30,484 nucleotides of DNA from Actinomycetes bacterium (lineage in GTDB: Bacteria; Actinomycetota; Acidimicrobiia; Acidimicrobiales; RAAP-2). Position numbers and translations under genes: made by a program. The stretch spans positions 1 to 30,484 of the forward strand of contig JAJXTB010000017.1 of NCBI GenBank assembly GCA_021784205.1, in the 5' to 3' direction. Positions 16,656 to 24,353 of this stretch are shown here, in pieces. How positions within the stretch are numbered: the stretch's first letter is position 1; every line of letters starts with the position of its first letter. Below the pieces are notes generated by a model. The model was not told the DNA's origin, made no database searches, and worked only from the letters and a program-made list of their open reading frames with translations.

Positions 16656-17276
16656 ATGAGTACTTACGTCTACCTACTGGCCGCGCTCATCCCTTCGGTC
16701 GTCCTGCACGAGGTGAGCCACGGCTACGTCGCCTACCTCTTCGGCGACCCGACGGCCAAGGAGCAGCATCGCCTGACGCTGAACCCGATTCGTCACATCG
16801 ACCCCTTTGGCTCGATCCTGCTGCCGATGCTCTTGATCTTCTCGGGGCTGCCGGGCTTTGGCTACGCCAAGCCGGTGCCGGTCAACTTCGCGAGGCTGCG
16901 CAACCCGCGCCGCCAGTCGCTCTACGTTGCGCTCGTGGGACCGCTGGTCAACTTCGTGCTGAGCGCGGTGGGCTTCGTGCTCTGCGAGATTGCTCTGCAC
17001 TCGATCCAGTCCGCGATGTTGCTGACGTTCGGGATGTATCTCGGGCTCGTGAACCTCACGCTCGGGGTCTTCAACCTGGTGCCCATCCCGCCACTTGACG
17101 GCTCGGCGATCATTGAGCGACTCTTGCCCCAGCGCCACCTGGCCGGCTACTACCGCTTTCGCGCAATGGCCCTGCCGCTGGTGATGGTGCTGATCATCGC
17201 CGATTCGCTGACCTTCCACGTGGGCGCTGACGTGTTCACGCGCCTGCAGAGCTGGTGGCTCGGCCGGCTCTTCTAA
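16656..17276 (+). CDS. site-2-type intramembrane metalloprotease (M50)
   Basis: A 206-residue multi-spanning membrane protein of the short M50 group (YwhC/SpoIVFB-like fold without PDZ or CBS domains). The zinc site is H18-E19-V-S-H22 in TM1, and the third ligand D148 is in NLVPIPPLDG (140-149). About five to six hydrophobic segments are visible (1-17, 48-62, 86-108, 114-145, 165-187). Such proteases cleave within membranes; the substrate is unknown. It follows xerD by 4 bp, so it is probably in the same operon, in the place where parA is found in mycobacteria. Its TAA overlaps the trpS TAG on the other strand. Confidence 0.9.
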   Translation: MSTYVYLLAALIPSVVLHEVSHGYVAYLFGDPTAKEQHRLTLNPIRHIDPFGSILLPMLLIFSGLPGFGYAKPVPVNFARLRNPRRQSLYVALVGPLVNFVLSAVGFVLCEIALHSIQSAMLLTFGMYLGLVNLTLGVFNLVPIPPLDGSAIIERLLPQRHLAGYYRFRAMALPLVMVLIIADSLTFHVGADVFTRLQSWWLGRLF

Positions 17277-18241
17277 AGAAGGCCCATGGCGTGGGCCGCG
17301 CGGTGATAGACCGGCGCGGCGATCGCGGCGGCCGTAGCCGTCCCCTCGTCGATGACGCGCTCGATCTCGCCCTCTTCGGAGCGCAGCTCCCGGTAGCGGC
17401 GTGACAGGGGTGCGAGCTCGGCGTTCAGCGCGTCGGCGACGTCGCGCTTGAGATCCCCGTAGCGCTGGTAGCGCGCGGCGATGTCCACGGGTGACTCAAA
17501 GCTCAACGCGGAGAAGATCTCGAGCAGGTTCGACAGTCCCGGCTTCGCGTCGGGGTCGTAGCGAACCTCGCCGTCGGTGTCGGTGACGGCCTTCATGATC
17601 TTCTTCTCCACGTCGGCGGGACCATCGAACATGTAGACCGTCCCCAGGGGACTCGACACGGACTTGGACATCTTGCGAGTCGGTTCCTGGAGGTCCATGA
17701 TCCGCGCTCCGACCGCGGGGAGCACGGCCTCGGGCACCACGAACGTGTCGCCGTAGCGGTTGTTGAAGCGGATGGCAATCTCTCGCGCCAGCTCGATGTG
17801 CTGGCGCTGGTCGTCGCCGACGGGCACCTGGTTGGTCTCGTAGAGCAAGATGTCACCGGCCATCAGCACGGGATAGGTGAAGAGACCCACGCGGTGACCC
17901 ACCTGGCGCTCGGCCTTCTCCTTGAACTGGGTCATGCGCCCGAGCTCGCCGAAGCTGGTCACGCATTCGAGCAGCCAGTTCATCTGCGCGTGGTAAGGAA
18001 CCCGGCTCTGGAGGAAGACCGGTCCGACCGAGGGGTCAAGGCCCGCCGCGAGCAGGCTCGCGAAAGCGTCCAAAGTCTGCTCGCGGCGCAGCGCGGGCTC
18101 GGTCTCGAGGGTGAGCGCGTGCAGGTCAACGACGCAGTAGACGGACCCGGTCGTCTGCATCGCCACCCACTGCTTGATCGCGCCCAGATAGTTGCCGATA
18201 TGCATCGCGCCCGTGGGCTGGATCCCGGAGAAGACTCGCAT
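17273..18241 (-). CDS. trpS: tryptophan--tRNA ligase
   Basis: A 322-residue class I aminoacyl-tRNA synthetase charging tRNA-Trp. HIGH-type motif HIGNYLG at residues 17-23 (SGIQPTGAMHIGNY), and the second signature KMSKS in RKMSKSVSSPLG. YTYPVLMAGDILLY-like and GDDQRQHIELAREIA segments bind tryptophan. The length and motif order are normal for bacterial TrpS. The ATG at 18241 lies 6 nt after a TACGAT element on the minus strand. It is divergent from scpA with only 49 bp between start codons, and convergent with the M50 protease gene with a 4-bp overlap of ends. Confidence 0.97.
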   Translation of the reverse strand: MRVFSGIQPTGAMHIGNYLGAIKQWVAMQTTGSVYCVVDLHALTLETEPALRREQTLDAFASLLAAGLDPSVGPVFLQSRVPYHAQMNWLLECVTSFGELGRMTQFKEKAERQVGHRVGLFTYPVLMAGDILLYETNQVPVGDDQRQHIELAREIAIRFNNRYGDTFVVPEAVLPAVGARIMDLQEPTRKMSKSVSSPLGTVYMFDGPADVEKKIMKAVTDTDGEVRYDPDAKPGLSNLLEIFSALSFESPVDIAARYQRYGDLKRDVADALNAELAPLSRRYRELRSEEGEIERVIDEGTATAAAIAAPVYHRAAHAMGLL

Positions 18242-18247
18242 TGGTCC

Positions 18248-18253
18248 ATCGTA
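18248..18253 (-). promoter_or_regulatory. -10 hexamer TACGAT, leaderless start of trpS
   Basis: Minus strand TACGAT, GGACCA, ATG: exactly 6 nt between hexamer and start codon, no Shine-Dalgarno. Confidence 0.55.
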
Positions 18254-18278
18254 GATGAGTGCCGACGGGCCCCTCCGG

Positions 18279-18284
18279 TAGCAT
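18279..18284 (+). promoter_or_regulatory. -10 hexamer TAGCAT, leaderless start of scpA
   Basis: TAGCAT, GGCGCC, GTG: exactly 6 nt. It is back to back with the trpS -10 box, 25 bp away, so the two -35 regions must interleave. Confidence 0.55.
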
Positions 18285-18290
18285 GGCGCC

Positions 18291-19067
18291 GTGACCTACG
18301 TCGTGACGACGCCGTCCTTCAGCGGCCCGATGGAATTGCTCCTCGAGCTCATCAGTCGTCACGAAATGGACGTGGTCGACGTGGCTCTGGCCCCGATCGT
18401 CGATGAGTTCATCGCCAGGTTGCGTGACGCCTCGCGCACGATCGAGATGGATGAGCTCTCCGAATTCGTTCTCATCGCCTCGATTCTGCTCGAGATGAAG
18501 AGTCGGAACCTGCTGCCCGGACGCGACGCGAGCGAACCTGATGAGGAGTTCATTGGCTGGGAGGAGCGCGATGTCTTGCTCGCGCGCCTGCTGGAGTTGC
18601 GCACCTACGCGGGACTGGCGGACGCCTTCGTGTCGCTCTTGGAGCGCGCCGGACGGTCGTTTCCTCGTTTGCGCGGCATCGACGACGGCTTCGTCGTGAC
18701 CCCTCCCGACCTGCTCGCCGGCGTCACGCCCGCCCGCCTGGCCGCCGCGTACCTGCGTGGCATCGAGGAACACCCGATTCCCGCGGTGCGCCTGTACCAC
18801 GTGACCGTTGATCAGGTCACCGTCGCCGAGACCGTACTGGTGCTCGCCGAGCGGCTCCCGCTCGTCGGGCACATCTCGTTTCGCGACCTCACGGCGTCGC
18901 TGGCGACACGCATTGAGGTCATCGTCCACTTCCTGGCGCTACTCGAGTTGTGCAAGCTCGGCCACGTGAACCTGGGCCAGGGCTCTACTTTTGGCGATGT
19001 GGCGATCGAATGGATCGGCGACGCTGACGCACTCAACGAGGAAGGTATCGACAGCTATGAGGGATGA
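18291..19067 (+). CDS. scpA: segregation and condensation protein A (kleisin)
   Basis: A 258-residue kleisin that bridges the SMC dimer and ScpB in chromosome condensation and segregation. The N-terminal domain TPSFSGPMELLLELISRHEMDVVDVALAPIVDEF is the ScpA hallmark, followed by EFVLIASILLEMKSRNLLPG. The C-terminal winged helix near 190-245 (RDLTASLATRIEVIVHFLALLELCKLGHVNLGQ) is the SMC-head binding region. The GTG start is set by homology and by the TAGCAT element. The stop overlaps the scpB start by 11 bp. The usual upstream parA is missing; trpS lies there on the other strand. The smc gene is not in the window. Confidence 0.95.
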   Translation: MTYVVTTPSFSGPMELLLELISRHEMDVVDVALAPIVDEFIARLRDASRTIEMDELSEFVLIASILLEMKSRNLLPGRDASEPDEEFIGWEERDVLLARLLELRTYAGLADAFVSLLERAGRSFPRLRGIDDGFVVTPPDLLAGVTPARLAAAYLRGIEEHPIPAVRLYHVTVDQVTVAETVLVLAERLPLVGHISFRDLTASLATRIEVIVHFLALLELCKLGHVNLGQGSTFGDVAIEWIGDADALNEEGIDSYEG

Positions 19068-19644
19068 ACTCTCCCTGGCCCAGAAGCTCGAGGCCATGCT
19101 CACGGTGGCGATCGAGCCCATTAGCGTCGAAGAGCTCGCCGATGTCGCCGACGTTGACGCCGCCGAGGTGCGTCTCGTCCTAGAGGGACTTCGCGAACTC
19201 GCGGTCTCGGAGCGGCGCGGTTTCGTCTATACCGAGCTCGCCAGTGGCTGGGTCATGCAGTCCTCCCCGGACGTGGCGGCGTGGGTGACCCGCTTTGCCA
19301 ACCGCGACGTGTCGCACCGTCTGTCTTCGGCGGCGTTGGAGACCCTCGCGATCATCGCCTACCGCCAACCGATCAGCCGCACCCAGATCTCCGCTTTGCG
19401 CGGAGTGAACGTCGACGGCGTGACGCGCTTGCTCGAGCAACGCGGCTATATCGAAGAGCAGGGCCGCGCCGCCGGACCCGGCCAGCCCGTCCTCTACGGG
19501 ACGACCGAGCTGTTCCTCGATCGTCTGGGACTGGCCTCGCTGGTGGAGTTGCCGGCGATCGAGGAGTTCATGCCTGCCGTCGACGTCGCGCGTGAACTAG
19601 CGGCCGAGTTGGCCGACGCGGCCTCGGTCGAGGGGTCTAGTTGA
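19057..19644 (+). CDS. scpB: segregation and condensation protein B
   Basis: A 195-residue ScpB with two winged-helix domains. The sequence AQKLEAMLTVAIEPISVEELADVADVD begins the first, and LSSAALETLAIIAYRQPISRTQISALRGVNVDGVTRLLEQRGYIEEQGRA is the strongly conserved second. ScpB dimers bind the ScpA linker in the SMC complex. The ATG at 19057 overlaps the scpA end, and AGGAAGG lies 13 nt upstream inside scpA. The length is normal. It runs into rluB with a 4-bp overlap. Confidence 0.95.
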   Translation: MRDELSLAQKLEAMLTVAIEPISVEELADVADVDAAEVRLVLEGLRELAVSERRGFVYTELASGWVMQSSPDVAAWVTRFANRDVSHRLSSAALETLAIIAYRQPISRTQISALRGVNVDGVTRLLEQRGYIEEQGRAAGPGQPVLYGTTELFLDRLGLASLVELPAIEEFMPAVDVARELAAELADAASVEGSS

Positions 19645-20393
19645 ACGACGTCGAGCACGAAGGCGAGCGGCTCCAAAAGACGCTCGCCCGCGCCGGGTAC
19701 GGGTCGCGGCGAGCCTGCGAGGACTTGATCCGCGAGGGACGTGTCACCATCGACGGTCGCGTGGCCGAGCTCGGCAATCGGGTGGACCCCACCCGTCAGC
19801 TCATCAGCGTCGACGGCAAAATGGCACCGACGGCGCCGGCGGCTGTCTACTTCCTTCTGAACAAGCCCGCCGGAGTGGTCACCACGGCCTTCGACCCGCA
19901 GGGCCGGCCCACGGTGCTCGATCTCGTCGCCTCGCCGGTGCGAATCTTTCCGGTGGGACGACTCGACATGAACACTGAGGGGCTGATCATCCTGACCAAT
20001 GACGGTCGCCTCGCACACCTCTTGACACACCCGAGCGCGGGTGTGTCCAAGGAGTACTTGGTGCGCGTCGAGGGTGATCCTTCTCCCGCGGCGATCCGAC
20101 GCCTGCGCGAGGGAGTCGATCTCGACGACGGTCCCACGAGTCCGGCTCAGGTGAGTCGAGTGAGCGAGGGATTGCTGCGCATTGTGATCCACGAGGGCCG
20201 CAATCGTCAGGTGCGACGAATGTGCGCGGCTGTCGGCCACGAGGTGACCCGGCTGGTGCGCACTCGGATCGGTCCGATCCAGGACGCCACGCTCTCGCCG
20301 GGGGCCTCGCGCCAACTCTCCCTGGCCGAGGTCCGCCGTCTGATGGACGTGGTTGGCCTGAGTGACGACATCGCCTCTACGATGCCTGCATGA
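19641..20393 (+). CDS. rluB: 23S rRNA pseudouridine synthase, RluB/RsuA family
   Basis: A 250-residue pseudouridine synthase. An N-terminal S4 RNA-binding domain (residues 9-55, LQKTLARAGYGSRRACEDLIREGRVTIDGR) is followed by the catalytic domain with D109 in GRLDMNTEGLIILTNDG and the C-terminal HEGRNRQVRRMCAAVGH motif. By family it modifies a uridine in helix 89 of 23S rRNA; the RluE/RsuA branches are close, so the exact site is inferred from its conserved place after scpB. The TTG start overlaps the scpB stop (TTGA). Its last codons contain the -10-like element of aroH. Confidence 0.92.
   Translation: MNDVEHEGERLQKTLARAGYGSRRACEDLIREGRVTIDGRVAELGNRVDPTRQLISVDGKMAPTAPAAVYFLLNKPAGVVTTAFDPQGRPTVLDLVASPVRIFPVGRLDMNTEGLIILTNDGRLAHLLTHPSAGVSKEYLVRVEGDPSPAAIRRLREGVDLDDGPTSPAQVSRVSEGLLRIVIHEGRNRQVRRMCAAVGHEVTRLVRTRIGPIQDATLSPGASRQLSLAEVRRLMDVVGLSDDIASTMPA
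20378..20383 (+). promoter_or_regulatory. -10 hexamer TACGAT inside rluB, leaderless start of aroH
   Basis: TACGAT, GCCTGC, ATG: exactly 6 nt, inside the last rluB codons. It would give the aromatic genes their own transcript within the operon. Confidence 0.45.
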
Positions 20394-20761
20394 CAATGCC
20401 GGCTTTGCGAGGATTGCGGGGTGCCACGACCTGCGACGAGGACACCCCCGAGGCAATCGCCGAGGCGGTGGTCGAATTGATGCCCCAGCTGATGGCGCGC
20501 AACGAGCTCAGTCACGACGACGTGGTGAGCGTGATCTTCACGACAAGCCCCGATCTCACCTCGGCGTTTCCGGCCACGGCGGCACGTTCGATCGGCTTTG
20601 GTGATATTCCCCTCCTGTGTGCGAGCGAGATCGACGTGCCGGGGTCTATGCGCCGTTGCATCCGGGTGCTGATGCACGTCACGACCACGCGCGAACGCCC
20701 GCGGATGCACCACGTGTACCTGCGCAACGCGCAGAGCCTGCGCGATGATCTCCCCGAATAG
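20390..20761 (+). CDS. aroH: chorismate mutase, AroH class
   Basis: A 123-residue AroH-type (trimeric alpha/beta barrel) chorismate mutase, converting chorismate to prephenate. The start ALRGLRGATTCDEDTPEAIAEAV, the middle DVVSVIFTTSPDLTSAFPATAAR and the end RCIRVLMHV...MHHVYLRNAQSLRDD match the B. subtilis AroH class. The catalytic Arg residues (in RGLRGAT and CIRVLMH) are present. The ATG at 20390 overlaps the rluB stop by 4 bp; ATG at 20396 (third codon) is an alternative. Its end overlaps tyrA by 17 bp, and its product is the substrate of TyrA, so the pair forms the first two steps towards tyrosine. Confidence 0.93.
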   Translation: MTMPALRGLRGATTCDEDTPEAIAEAVVELMPQLMARNELSHDDVVSVIFTTSPDLTSAFPATAARSIGFGDIPLLCASEIDVPGSMRRCIRVLMHVTTTRERPRMHHVYLRNAQSLRDDLPE

Positions 20762-21818
20762 CCGCCACGCCCACGTCATCGGTGTCGGCCTGATCGGTGG
20801 CTCGATCGCACTCGCCCTACGAGCCCGCGGCTGGCGCGTGACGGGTGAGGACCGTAACGAGTCGGTTGTGACCGAGGCTCGCAGTGCTGGTCTACTCGAC
20901 GAGGGCGGCCTCGAGGTCGCAACTGTTCTAGTGGTGATCGCCACGCCCGCCGGCACGGTGCTGGAGGTCGCGCGCGAGGTCCTCGCGGGTGCGTCCTCGC
21001 CGGAGCTGATCGTCACCGACGTCGCCGGGGTCAAGGGCGCGATAGTCGGCGGGCTGGAGGATCCGCGGTTCCTGGGCGGGCACCCCATGGCTGGTTCAGA
21101 GCAGCGTGGCTGGCGCGCTGCGCGCGCCGACATGTTCCGCGGCTGCACGTGGGTCTTGACTCCTACGGATCACACCCGCCCCGCAACCTACACGCGCCTG
21201 CACGGCATCCTGCGTGAGCTCGGCGCGAACGTCGTGGCGATCGCGGCGGGCGACCATGACCGCTTGGTGGCCCTGGCGAGCCACGTTCCGCACCTGCTGG
21301 CCGGGGCGTTGATGAACGAGGCCGCCGAGGCTGCCGAGCAAGACGCAGTTTTGCTCCAGCTCGCCGCCGGAGGATTCCGCGATATGACGCGCATCGCGGC
21401 GGGCGACCCGTCAATCTGGCCGGATGTGTTGATTGAGAACCGTGAGGCCGTCGTGGCGACGCTCGACTCTCTCGAAGAGCGCCTGCGCCGTCTACGCGAC
21501 GCGATATCCACCAGCCAGCGTGCGGCGATCGCCGATACTCTCCACGACGCGTCACACGCGCGACGCATGCTGCCCGGGCGTGCCCTCAACGCGGAGAACC
21601 TCACCTACCTGCGCGTGGGCGTCTCGGACCAGCCCGGTGAGCTGGCGCGGGTGACGCGCGCCGCCTCCGAGCTTCTCGTGAACATCTACGACATCGAGAT
21701 CGCCCACGGCATCGAGGGCGTCAGCGGCACGCTGCTGTTGGCCGTCGACGCCGAACAGGCTCATCGTCTGATAGAGGAGTTGGTTAGCCAGGGCTTCGTG
21801 GTCGCGGAGGAGACATGA
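20745..21818 (+). CDS. tyrA: prephenate dehydrogenase with C-terminal ACT domain
   Basis: A 357-residue enzyme of tyrosine synthesis that oxidatively decarboxylates prephenate to 4-hydroxyphenylpyruvate. The Rossmann motif is GVGLIGGSIALALRARG (about 13-29). VTDVAGVKGAI, GGHPMAGSEQRGW (substrate His/Ser region) and the DHDRLVALASHVPHLLAGAL segment with its conserved His are all present. Residues about 285-355 (LRVGVSDQPGELARVTRAASELLVNIYDIEIAHG) form an ACT domain, expected to give feedback control by tyrosine. The ATG at 20745 lies in aroH; the stop overlaps aroA by 4 bp. Confidence 0.94.
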   Translation: MISPNSRHAHVIGVGLIGGSIALALRARGWRVTGEDRNESVVTEARSAGLLDEGGLEVATVLVVIATPAGTVLEVAREVLAGASSPELIVTDVAGVKGAIVGGLEDPRFLGGHPMAGSEQRGWRAARADMFRGCTWVLTPTDHTRPATYTRLHGILRELGANVVAIAAGDHDRLVALASHVPHLLAGALMNEAAEAAEQDAVLLQLAAGGFRDMTRIAAGDPSIWPDVLIENREAVVATLDSLEERLRRLRDAISTSQRAAIADTLHDASHARRMLPGRALNAENLTYLRVGVSDQPGELARVTRAASELLVNIYDIEIAHGIEGVSGTLLLAVDAEQAHRLIEELVSQGFVVAEET

Positions 21819-23083
21819 CGACGCGTGAGGTCCTCGCGGCGGCTCGTCTGCGCGGGGTGGTGCGCGTACCGGGTGATAAGAGCGCGTCGCACCGGGCGCT
21901 GATGCTGAGCGCCCTGGCGCGCGGAACCTCGCACATCGAAGGTCTCTCCCGGGGCGAGGACGTGGCCGCCACCACCCAGATCATGGCGCAACTGGGTGCG
22001 AGCGTCGATACGCGTGACGGCGTGGTCGTCGTCGAGGGGCCACGCCGCGGGCTGAGGACCTCTAGCGAGGTTCTCGAGTGCGCCAATTCGGGCACCACGA
22101 TGCGACTTCTCGCGGGCATCGTCGCCGGAATCCCCGGCGAACACCGTCTGGTCGGGGACGCGTCGCTTTCTCGTCGTCCCATGGACCGCGTCGCGCGGCC
22201 GTTGCGGCTCATGGGAGCGCAGGTGACCGGGCGTGGTGATGCGATGACCGCGCCACTGACGGTACTTGGGGCGCGACCGTTGCGGGCCATTTCCTACGAC
22301 GTGCCGATCGCCAGCGCCCAGGTCAAGTCTGCGATCCTCTTCGCCGGTCTGGTCGGCGACGGAGCGACGAGTGTTCGTGAAGATCCACGCACGCGATCGA
22401 CGACCGAAGACATGATGCGCAGGTGCGGGATCCATCTCACGAGTGTCGAGACCGCGACGGGCCGTGAGGTGGTGGTCTCTCCGGGCAGGCCCACGTCCCA
22501 GCACTGGCGCGTGCCCGGTGACCCGTCTCAGGCGGCGTTCTTCGCCGTTCTGGGTGCGATCCATCGCGACGCGGTCATCGAGATCGAGCCGATTGACACG
22601 GCTCCCGAGCGGATCGGTTTCGTGGGGGTACTGGAGCGCATGGGGGCCGACATTGCGTGGCACGACGGCTCGCTGCACGTGGCGAGCTCATCATTGGTCG
22701 GGACCGAGATTCTGGCCGCGGAGATCCCTTCGGTCGACGAGGTGCCGGTTCTCACCGTGGCCGCTGCCGCGGCCACGGGGGTGAGCACTTTTCGAAACGT
22801 CGGCGAACTGCGGGTGAAGGAGTCCGACCGTTTCTCGGGCTCGATTGCCCTGGCGACGGCGCTGGGGTGTAAGACCTGGAGCGACGGCGATGACTTCTTC
22901 GTCCTCGGCCTTGGGACCGCCGCGGCGTTCGCGTCGTTCAGCCTCGATGTCGAACTCGATCACCGCATGGTCATGGCCGCCGCGATCGCCGCCAGCGCCG
23001 GTCGCGGGGGAGTGATCGGCGGCGCGGACAGTGTGTCGTCGAGCTACCCGGCGTTCTTCGACGATCTAGCATCCCTGCAATGA
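21815..23083 (+). CDS. aroA: 3-phosphoshikimate 1-carboxyvinyltransferase (EPSP synthase)
   Basis: A 422-residue EPSP synthase joining shikimate-3-phosphate and PEP in the shikimate pathway. Key segments are GDKSASHRALMLSALARGTS (20-39), NSGTTMRLLAGIVAG, ASAQVKSAILFAGL-type SAQVKSA, the RVKESDR motif near 330 and the final HRMVMAAAIAA. The catalytic Lys and Arg clusters are intact and the length is standard. The ATG overlaps the tyrA stop (ATGA). The 3' end contains the -10-like element of cmk. The aroH-tyrA-aroA block makes the window's route from chorismate precursors to tyrosine. Confidence 0.96.
   Translation: MTTREVLAAARLRGVVRVPGDKSASHRALMLSALARGTSHIEGLSRGEDVAATTQIMAQLGASVDTRDGVVVVEGPRRGLRTSSEVLECANSGTTMRLLAGIVAGIPGEHRLVGDASLSRRPMDRVARPLRLMGAQVTGRGDAMTAPLTVLGARPLRAISYDVPIASAQVKSAILFAGLVGDGATSVREDPRTRSTTEDMMRRCGIHLTSVETATGREVVVSPGRPTSQHWRVPGDPSQAAFFAVLGAIHRDAVIEIEPIDTAPERIGFVGVLERMGADIAWHDGSLHVASSSLVGTEILAAEIPSVDEVPVLTVAAAAATGVSTFRNVGELRVKESDRFSGSIALATALGCKTWSDGDDFFVLGLGTAAAFASFSLDVELDHRMVMAAAIAASAGRGGVIGGADSVSSSYPAFFDDLASLQ
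23067..23072 (+). promoter_or_regulatory. -10 hexamer TAGCAT inside aroA, upstream of cmk
   Basis: TAGCAT ends 7 nt before the cmk ATG at 23080, within the last aroA codons. It is the same hexamer as at scpA. Confidence 0.4.
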
Positions 23084-23709
23084 GCGAGGCGGTCATCGCG
23101 ATCGACGGACCGGCGGGCTCGGGCAAGTCCACGGTGGCGCGGGCCCTGGCCGGCGCCCTCGGTTGGTCATTCCTCGACACCGGCGCCATGTATCGCGCGG
23201 TGACGGTCGAGGCACTGGCTCGCGGTCTCGACGTGCATGACGCCGGCGCGCTGGCCGAGCTGGCCAATTCGGTCACGCTCACCACGTTGCCGCGCGTGAC
23301 AGTCAACGGCCGCGACGTCGAGGACGAGATTCGCAGCGAAACCACCAACCTCGCCGTCTCCGTGGTGGCGGCCAACCCCGAGGTTCGTCGCGCGATGGTG
23401 CGTCGTCAGCGAGAGTGGGCGGACGCCCAGCCCGTAGGCACCGTCGTCGAGGGACGCGACATCACGACGGTCGTCTTTCCCGACGCGACGCTCAAGATCT
23501 ACCTGACCGCCTCACTCGAGGAGCGCAGTCGGCGTCGAGGAGACGAGGACGCGGACTCGGTGGCCCGACGCGATCAGGTGGATTCGAGTCGCGCCGCGTC
23601 GCCTCTGCGCCAGGCGCACGACGCGACGGTGATAGACACGACGGATCGAACCGTCGAGGACGTGGTGGGAGAGATCATCCGATGTCTGACAGCGCAACGC
23701 TCGAGATAA
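23080..23709 (+). CDS. cmk: cytidylate kinase
   Basis: A 209-residue (d)CMP kinase. P-loop GPAGSGKST at residues 8-16, the NMP motif DTGAMYRAVT (about 32-41), NGRDVEDEIRSE, VVEGRDITTVVFPDA and the LID arginines in SLEERSRRRGDED. It phosphorylates CMP/dCMP, complementing PyrG in cytidine nucleotide supply. The ATG overlaps the aroA stop (ATGA). Its end overlaps the acyltransferase gene by 28 bp. In mycobacteria der follows directly; here plsC and three minus-strand genes intervene. Confidence 0.95.
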   Translation: MSEAVIAIDGPAGSGKSTVARALAGALGWSFLDTGAMYRAVTVEALARGLDVHDAGALAELANSVTLTTLPRVTVNGRDVEDEIRSETTNLAVSVVAANPEVRRAMVRRQREWADAQPVGTVVEGRDITTVVFPDATLKIYLTASLEERSRRRGDEDADSVARRDQVDSSRAASPLRQAHDATVIDTTDRTVEDVVGEIIRCLTAQRSR

Positions 23710-24353
23710 ACGAGAACAAGACCGTGGTCTATCGCCTCGTGGCGGGACTGCTCACGTTCCTCTCCTACGTGCTCTATCGCCCGCGCGTCACCGGCAAGGA
23801 GAACATTCCCTTGGTCGGCCCGGTGCTGATCGCGCCGATTCACCGCTCCAACGTCGACTTCGCCTTCACCTTGTTCATCTCGTCGCGCAAGGTCTTCTTC
23901 ATGGCCAAGGACGGTATTTTCAAGTTCGCGCCCCTGCGAATTCTGCTTCTGCATTTGGGCGCCTTTCCCGTCAAGCGCGGCAGCGCGGATCGCGAGAGCA
24001 TGGCCCTGGCCGAAGAGGTGCTGCGTCGTGGTCACGCCCTAGTGCTCTTTCCCGAAGGAACTCGCAAAGAGGGCCGTGCGGTCGCCGAGTTGCGCGACGG
24101 CGCCATGTTCGTGGCCGCGCGCACCGGCGCGACGGTGGTGCCCGTCGGGGTCGGCGGTTCAGAGAAGGCGATGCCGTCAGGCAAGTGGCTGCCCCGCCCG
24201 GCGCGGATTCGCATCGTGATCGGTGCGCCGATCGCCCCTCCCTCGACGGAGGGCCAGGGGCGGGTCTCGCGCCGCGCGATCACGGCCAAGAGCGAAGAAT
24301 TACGTGCTGAACTTGAGCGGGTCTACCAAGAGGCCCTCGACCAGTTGGGCTAG
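23682..24353 (+). CDS. plsC: 1-acyl-sn-glycerol-3-phosphate acyltransferase (PlsC family)
   Basis: A 223-residue membrane-associated acyltransferase that adds the second acyl chain to lysophosphatidate. A hydrophobic N-terminal segment (VVYRLVAGLLTFLSYVLY, 15-32) anchors it. The catalytic H54-x4-D59 motif (HRSNVD) and substrate motif FPEGTRKEGR (from 123) are present. GGGAGA about 10 nt before the ATG at 23682 serves as ribosome site inside the cmk end. In other Actinobacteria a plsC-like gene also sits between cmk and der. Its TAG is shared with the opposing glycosyltransferase stop in a CTAG tetranucleotide. The precise acyl acceptor is inferred from the family. Confidence 0.9.
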   Translation: MSDSATLEINENKTVVYRLVAGLLTFLSYVLYRPRVTGKENIPLVGPVLIAPIHRSNVDFAFTLFISSRKVFFMAKDGIFKFAPLRILLLHLGAFPVKRGSADRESMALAEEVLRRGHALVLFPEGTRKEGRAVAELRDGAMFVAARTGATVVPVGVGGSEKAMPSGKWLPRPARIRIVIGAPIAPPSTEGQGRVSRRAITAKSEELRAELERVYQEALDQLG

